A program made the position numbers and the translations under genes. From assembly GCA_009699645.1 (NCBI GenBank), contig WLNU01000030.1:1-10884 (forward strand): a stretch of DNA of 10,884 nt, written 5' to 3'. The notes beneath the pieces were generated by a model, which did no database searches, had not been told where the DNA came from, and was given only the letters and a program-made list of their open reading frames with translations. Source of the DNA: Actinomycetota bacterium (lineage in GTDB: Bacteria; Actinomycetota; Actinomycetes; Nanopelagicales; Nanopelagicaceae). Below, one piece after another: positions 6,222 to 10,884 of this stretch. Numbering within the stretch: the first letter of the stretch is position 1; every line of letters starts with the position of its first letter.

Positions 6222-7337
6222 TTACTTATGAAGCTGTTCGACCGTTGAATCCCAGCCAGTCACTGATTCGGGAGAGCGAGGAGCTTTGCCGATATAGCGC
6301 GCAGATGGGCGGATTAATCTGCCCGTGCGCTTTTCTTCAAGAATATGTGCAGACCATCCGGCGGTGCGGGCGGCGGTAAACATCGATGTAAATAAATGTG
6401 ATGGAACTTGGGCAAAGTCCAAAATAATCGCTGCCCAGAACTCAACGTTTGTTTCAAGAACACGATCTGGTTGTCGTTCGCGAAGCTCTTTTAGAGCTGC
6501 TTGCTCTAGAGCCTCAGCAATTGCATAGCGCGGGGCGTTTAACTCTTTTGCGGTGCGACGCAAAGTACGGGCTCGTGGATCTTCAGCGCGATAGACGCGG
6601 TGACCAAAGCCCATTAGACGCTCTTTGCGATCAAGTAGGCCTTTTACATAAGCAGTTGCATCGCCGGTCTTTTCAACTTCATCGATCATGTGCAGTACGC
6701 GCGAAGGTGCACCACCATGTAATGGTCCAGACATCGCACCGATTGCACCAGAAATCGCAGCGGCTACATCTGCACCAGTTGAAGCAATAACCCGTGCGGT
6801 AAATGTTGATGCGTTCATTCCATGTTCGGCAGCAGATACAAAGTATGCATCGATTGCGCGCACGTGTAGTGGATCTGGCTCTCCACGCCAGCGGATCATC
6901 ATTCGCTCTACAACAGTATGTGCCTTATCGATTTCAGACTCTGGAATCGGTGGAGCAATTTGACCACGTGCAGCTTGAGCTAAGTAAGAAAGCACCATGA
7001 CAGATGTGCGGGCGAGATTACTACGCGCCTCAACTTCATCGATATCTAATAGAGGTTTAAATCCCCATGCTGGTGCCAACATCGAGATCGCGGCCTGAAC
7101 ATCTACGCGAACATCACCTGAGTGAACCGGCAAAGGAAATTTTTCAGCATTTGGCAGGCCTGGATTGAACTCGTCATCGACTAATAATCCCCACACGTTT
7201 CCAAATGAGACGCGACCAACGAGATCTTCAATATCGACACCACGGTAGCGAAGTGAACTTCCCTCTTTATCTGGCTCTGCGATCTGGGATTCAAAGGCGA
7301 TGACACCCTCAAGACCAGCCTTGAAATCCTCTGACAC
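6222..7337 (-). CDS. citA: Citrate synthase 2 (type II, short form, CitA-like)
   Basis: It condenses oxaloacetate and acetyl-CoA to citrate, the entry step of the TCA cycle. At 371 residues it has the short, dimeric-type length of actinobacterial CitA. Visible motifs are LRYRGVDIEDL (29-39), AAEHGMNAS (169-177, His172), GPLHGGAP (204-211, active-site His207), MGFGHRVYR (242-250, active-site His246 and Arg247), SMFTAARTAGWSAHILE (318-334, Arg324) and RLIRPSARYIG (340-350, Arg343). The third catalytic residue, normally Asp in NVDFYSG, is Glu299 in NVEFWAA. The start is GTG at 7335-7337, fixed by AAAGGAG six bases upstream. It is divergent from pdxH and precedes the photolyase gene by 27 bases. 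Because of the Glu, a 2-methylcitrate synthase activity or mixed specificity cannot be excluded, but the synteny supports CitA. Confidence 0.93.
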   Translation of the reverse strand: MSEDFKAGLEGVIAFESQIAEPDKEGSSLRYRGVDIEDLVGRVSFGNVWGLLVDDEFNPGLPNAEKFPLPVHSGDVRVDVQAAISMLAPAWGFKPLLDIDEVEARSNLARTSVMVLSYLAQAARGQIAPPIPESEIDKAHTVVERMMIRWRGEPDPLHVRAIDAYFVSAAEHGMNASTFTARVIASTGADVAAAISGAIGAMSGPLHGGAPSRVLHMIDEVEKTGDATAYVKGLLDRKERLMGFGHRVYRAEDPRARTLRRTAKELNAPRYAIAEALEQAALKELRERQPDRVLETNVEFWAAIILDFAQVPSHLFTSMFTAARTAGWSAHILEEKRTGRLIRPSARYIGKAPRSPESVTGWDSTVEQLHK

Positions 7338-7343
7338 GTTCGG

Positions 7344-7350
7344 CTCCTTT
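7344..7350 (-). promoter_or_regulatory. Strong ribosome binding site that fixes the GTG start of citA
   Basis: On the minus strand AAAGGAG lies six bases before GTG. There is no nearby ATG in frame that would suit the family N-terminus, so this site decides the start. It overlaps TATAAA (minus strand, 7348-7353), which looks like a -10 but would start transcription downstream of the ribosome binding site, so it is probably not the promoter. Confidence 0.75.
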
Positions 7351-7376
7351 ATATCGGCTCTGCAGGGGCTAATTCT

Positions 7377-7401
7377 GCACCTAAACAGGGGGTGCTAAAC
7401 A
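7377..7401. repeat. Short direct and inverted repeat in the citA-pdxH divergent region
   Basis: CTAAACA occurs twice, at 7381-7387 and 7395-7401, with a 14-base period. GCACC (7377-7381) and GGTGC (7391-7395) form an overlapping 5-bp inverted repeat. The position between divergent genes would suit an operator or shared promoter, but the elements are short and could be chance. Confidence 0.35.
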
Positions 7402-7452
7402 CCATCCCAGTACGAGGATGCACTCACGGCCAAAGTGAGGTTCGATACATCC

Positions 7453-8115
7453 ATGAGTGAGAAGAGTTTTAATCGCGATGAAATCAGGGCGATGCGCCGC
7501 TCATATGGCCAGGACGGCATCGGTGAATTAGATGCCAATCCTATTAAGGCATTTGCAGAGTGGCTGGGCCAGGCCCATGAAAATCCAATCATCGTCGAGG
7601 CCAACGCCATGGTGCTCTCAACTATTGACTCTGATTTAGCGATTACAACTCGCACGGTACTGCTCAAAGATATTTCGCACGGTGGCTTTACATTCTTTAC
7701 TAATTACTCATCGCGCAAAGCTCACTCGATCGAGATGAACCCACAGGTCAGTCTTTTGTTCCCGTGGTATGCCATGGAGCGACAGGTTTCAATTAGCGGA
7801 GTTACTGAAAAAGTCAGTGGTGAAGAATCACAGAGCTATTTTGCAACGCGTCCATGGTCATCTCAAATCGGTGCGTGGGCCAGTCACCAATCAGCACCCC
7901 TTGCATCACGTGAAGAGTTAGAACAAAGATTTCAAGGCGCAGCCGAAAAGTGGCCTGAAGGAAGTGTTGTTCCATGCCCTCCACATTGGGGTGGTTATCG
8001 CGTTACTCCTCTTGCTATTGAATTCTGGCAGGGGAGGTATTCACGGTTGCATGATCGATTACGGTATGAGCGGGCTAACACTGGCGCTGATTGGGTCATA
8101 GGTCGCTACTACCCT

Positions 8116-8118
<3 letters not shown>
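7453..8118 (+). CDS. pdxH: Pyridoxamine/pyridoxine 5'-phosphate oxidase (PdxH)
   Basis: This FMN enzyme oxidises pyridoxamine or pyridoxine 5'-phosphate to pyridoxal 5'-phosphate with oxygen, in vitamin B6 salvage or synthesis in the cytoplasm. The 221-residue reading has the family blocks RTVLLK (67-72), TNYSSRKA (83-90), LFPWYAMERQVSISG (102-116), RPWSSQIGAWASHQS (133-147) and the C-terminal EFWQGRYSRLHDRLRY (190-205), ending in WVIGRYYP. I chose ATG at 7453 because MSEKSFNRDEIRAMRRSY matches the usual PdxH N-terminus and length. An in-frame GTG at 7435 would add six residues (MRFDTS) and cannot be excluded. A TGAGG site ends 12 bases before 7453, longer than usual. It is divergent from citA and nine bases upstream of serC, which uses the PLP it makes. 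Confidence 0.93.
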
Positions 8119-9243
<1,125 letters not shown>

Positions 9244-9246
9244 TAG

Positions 9247-10401
9247 ATGCCTAATACATTTCACCGTGGCCGTTTTTTTTGGATTGTTGCCACACAAACC
9301 GCCATTGTTAACTTCTATCTAGGTGGCTTTGGTCCAGCACAATCTCTGCTTCGTGCAGACCAAGGTACGTCATTAACTGTCGCAGGCCTGCATGGCACGG
9401 CACTGGGAGTTGCAGCGATCGCGGCCGGTTATACCTTCCCACATTTCGCTCATAAATTTGGTCGAACTCGTTCAGGTTGGATAGGTCTAAGTATTTTTAG
9501 CGCCGGTTTGCTTATCTTTGTTATCTCCCCTCCCGTCTTTTTGACTCTGCCAGCTACCTTTATAACGGGCTTTGGTACCTCGATTGTCATCAATGCGATG
9601 CTGACATCCATGAACCACCACTATGGCAAGGCAGCTGAAATTGCTATTCCAAAGGCAAATGGAGTTTCTTCAGTTGGCTTTGTTCTGGGTACGGCCATGA
9701 TTGGCGCAATAGCAATTATCTTTCCACGCCTTTGGCGAGTGGGCTTACTCCTTGCTATTCCCGTGGCGATTGCAGTCTTTGTTCTAGGTCGGGATAAAGA
9801 GAGCGAAGATCATGTTCCTGATGAAGCTGGGCGCCAGAGTGGAAAGCTCTCCGGAGTTTTCTGGATTTCGTGGATTGGTTTAGTTGCATGTATTGCAAGT
9901 GAGTTTGCCGTCTCGTTCTGGGCAGCAGCATTGCTTAAGGATCGTGTAGGTTCAAGTGCGGCAATTTCAACGGCTGCAGTCACAGCAATCGGTTTCGGAA
10001 TGATTATTGGACGTTGGTATGGTCCAAACATATTTAGGCGGTTATCACTTGATGGGCAATTACTTCTTGCTATCTCTATTCAATTCCTCGGTTTTGTTGC
10101 CTTTTGGTTCTCCCATTCAATGCCCATCAGTCTAATTTCACTATTTACAATTGGTTTGGGCGTCTCGATTCAGTTTGCACTAGCATCGATCCGCTTAATC
10201 GCATTTAGCGATGGCCGACCTGATCTTGCGATTGGTAGGAGCTCATTTGCTGCAGGTGTTGCAATAGCGGCAGCACCGTTTTTGCTGGGAGTGCTAGGTG
10301 ATAACTTTGGAATCTCACGGGCATACATCATGGTCCCCGTTTTGATTGCTATCTCCTTTGTTATAGTTAAGTTCATCCCTTCTAACCCAGTAAAGGCATA
10401 A
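9247..10401 (+). CDS. MFS transporter, 12 membrane helices
   Basis: A 384-residue inner-membrane carrier of the major facilitator superfamily. Hydrophobic segments fall into two sets of about six, split by a charged loop at residues 182-202 (GRDKESEDHVPDE and following). The first half carries a motif-A-like KFGRTRSG (70-77) in the loop between helices 2 and 3; the second half has GMIIGRWYGP (251-260) in the equivalent place, as in many MFS proteins. The substrate is not predictable. The ATG is three bases after the serC TAA, with an in-frame TAG between them and no ribosome binding site, so translation probably depends on serC coupling. A possible link to serine or a related amino acid is suggested only by position. 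The TAA stop abuts the next short ORF. Confidence 0.87.
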   Translation: MPNTFHRGRFFWIVATQTAIVNFYLGGFGPAQSLLRADQGTSLTVAGLHGTALGVAAIAAGYTFPHFAHKFGRTRSGWIGLSIFSAGLLIFVISPPVFLTLPATFITGFGTSIVINAMLTSMNHHYGKAAEIAIPKANGVSSVGFVLGTAMIGAIAIIFPRLWRVGLLLAIPVAIAVFVLGRDKESEDHVPDEAGRQSGKLSGVFWISWIGLVACIASEFAVSFWAAALLKDRVGSSAAISTAAVTAIGFGMIIGRWYGPNIFRRLSLDGQLLLAISIQFLGFVAFWFSHSMPISLISLFTIGLGVSIQFALASIRLIAFSDGRPDLAIGRSSFAAGVAIAAAPFLLGVLGDNFGISRAYIMVPVLIAISFVIVKFIPSNPVKA

Positions 10402-10485
10402 ATGATGAACTATAAAACTCGCAGAATTGTGACTTTAGTAGTGCTCTTTGGCTTAATTATTTTGAGCGCTATTAGCGCTCTTTAA
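10402..10485 (+). CDS. Putative 27-residue membrane microprotein
   Basis: Directly after the MFS stop codon there is an ORF of 27 codons, MMNYKTRRIVTLVV followed by LFGLIILSAISAL. It has a basic N-terminus (Lys5, Arg7, Arg8) and one continuous hydrophobic stretch from residue 9 to 27, enough for a single membrane helix with a cytoplasmic N-terminus. AAAGG at 10392-10396 lies five bases before the first ATG and eight before the second, a usable ribosome binding site inside the MFS 3' end. The last codons are built from the arms of a hairpin and overlap the 3' end of the convergent MFS gene by 33 bp. It could assist the MFS transporter just upstream. I recognise no named family, and it could be a chance ORF. 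Confidence 0.45.
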   Translation: MMNYKTRRIVTLVVLFGLIILSAISAL

Positions 10486-10884
10486 TACCGCTGCTACGCT
10501 GATATCGGCCGGCGTAGTCACTTTATTTCGATACTTAATCCATACAAATAAGGATGCGCTAAGGGATATGCCTCCGCACAGCGCAATCGTCGGTCTAATG
10601 CCGATGTAATCAGTTGCTAATCCAATCAACGGCGAACCAAAAGGTGTGCCGCCCATAAAGATAAGTAGGTACAAGCCCATTACGCGCCCACGTATCACTT
10701 GATCGGTACTTGTCTGAACGATTGAATTAGCTGAGACCAAAGTTGTCAACGCAGTGACACCACATATGGGCAACCACACAATATATGTTGTGTAATTAGG
10801 AAGCACAGAGAGCACCATGATGGAGATTGAAAATAGCATTCCTCCGAGGATTACAAAGCGTGTGGTTCTAAAGCGCTCAAGCCG
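10453..10884 (-). CDS. MFS permease/exporter, C-terminal part (partial at right edge)
   Basis: The reading frame is open from the right edge to TAA at 10453-10455, about 143 codons, so the visible part is the C-terminal third of a larger MFS protein. The signature STDQVIRGRVMGLYLLIFMGGTP followed by GSPLIGLATDYIGIRP is typical of drug or siderophore exporters of the EntS-like MFS_3 group: a GR.M.LY.....GGTP.G.P..G...D..G pattern. About four membrane helices are visible, then a polar tail. An internal ATG at 10837-10839 is not the true start, because 15 in-frame codons (ending RTTRFVILGG) precede it up to the edge. Its 3' end overlaps the hairpin and the plus-strand microprotein. The substrate is unknown. 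Confidence 0.85.
   Translation of the reverse strand, partial: RLERFRTTRFVILGGMLFSISIMVLSVLPNYTTYIVWLPICGVTALTTLVSANSIVQTSTDQVIRGRVMGLYLLIFMGGTPFGSPLIGLATDYIGIRPTIALCGGISLSASLFVWIKYRNKVTTPADISVAAVLKSANSAQNN
10464..10483 (+). terminator. Intrinsic-type terminator of the pdxH-serC-MFS unit
   Basis: GAGCGCT (10464-10470), loop ATT, AGCGCTC (10474-10480) form a perfect GC-containing 7-bp stem with a tight loop, extendable to 8 bp with a one-base loop, followed by TTT at 10481-10483 and then AAT. The structure lies inside the last codons of the microprotein and of the convergent MFS gene. On the minus strand the hairpin is followed by an A-rich run, so it is more terminator-like for plus-strand transcription. 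Confidence 0.55.

Noticed and set aside
6449..6790. 113-codon plus-strand reading frame inside citA
   Set aside because: It is rich in His, Gln, Arg and Leu as expected from antisense reading, lies wholly within catalytic citA sequence, and has no recognisable domain.
7348..7353. TATAAA on the minus strand as the citA -10 element
   Set aside because: It overlaps the ribosome binding site, so a transcript from it would begin too late to include that site.
7435..7452. GTG start for pdxH six codons upstream of the chosen ATG
   Set aside because: The extra residues MRFDTS do not resemble PdxH N-termini and no ribosome binding site fits GTG 7435 better, though it cannot be excluded.

Overview
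This window is an ordinary, gene-dense stretch of an actinobacterial chromosome with moderate to low GC (judged by eye, not computed). Several proteins look most like actinobacterial or mycobacterial families: a ChoD-type GMC oxidoreductase, a short type II citrate synthase (CitA) next to pdxH and serC, the actinobacterial form of SerC, and the tail of an MMPL transporter. Combined with the modest GC, very short intergenic gaps and overlapping gene ends, this suggests a streamlined planktonic actinobacterium such as the freshwater acI group (Ca. Nanopelagicales). That placement is inference. No insertion sequence, prophage, CRISPR array, toxin-antitoxin pair or defence cassette is visible.

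Layout. Bases 1-97 are the C-terminal tail of a plus-strand MMPL-family protein, and a minus-strand tRNA-Arg(CCT) follows at 102-177. A GMC oxidoreductase (237-1907) and a short-chain dehydrogenase (1915-2682) form a tight plus-strand pair. Next are a secreted protein with four cysteines (2777-3382), a probable hairpin terminator, and a polytopic membrane diguanylate cyclase (3479-4846). The diguanylate cyclase overlaps tail to tail, by 35 bp, with a minus-strand class I photolyase (4812-6194), which lies 27 bp downstream of the minus-strand citrate synthase gene citA (6222-7337). A divergent intergenic region of about 115 bp separates citA from a plus-strand cluster: pdxH (7453-8118), serC (8128-9243), an MFS transporter (9247-10401) and an untracked 27-residue putative membrane microprotein (10402-10485). 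That small ORF ends inside a strong hairpin and overlaps the 3' end of a minus-strand MFS exporter that runs off the right edge (10453-10884).

How the genes relate. PdxH makes pyridoxal 5'-phosphate, the cofactor of SerC, so that pair is functionally coherent. CitA feeds the TCA cycle. The photolyase fits life in sunlit water. The diguanylate cyclase is the only signalling enzyme here.

No obvious new multi-gene system is present. The observations most worth checking are a leaderless-promoter pattern upstream of several start codons, the 27-residue ORF, two convergent gene-end overlaps, and residue-level departures in known enzymes: a CxxCxxCxxxC motif in the GMC oxidoreductase, Asp to Glu at the citrate synthase catalytic position, Trp to Tyr at the outer photolyase triad position, and a diguanylate cyclase without an I-site.
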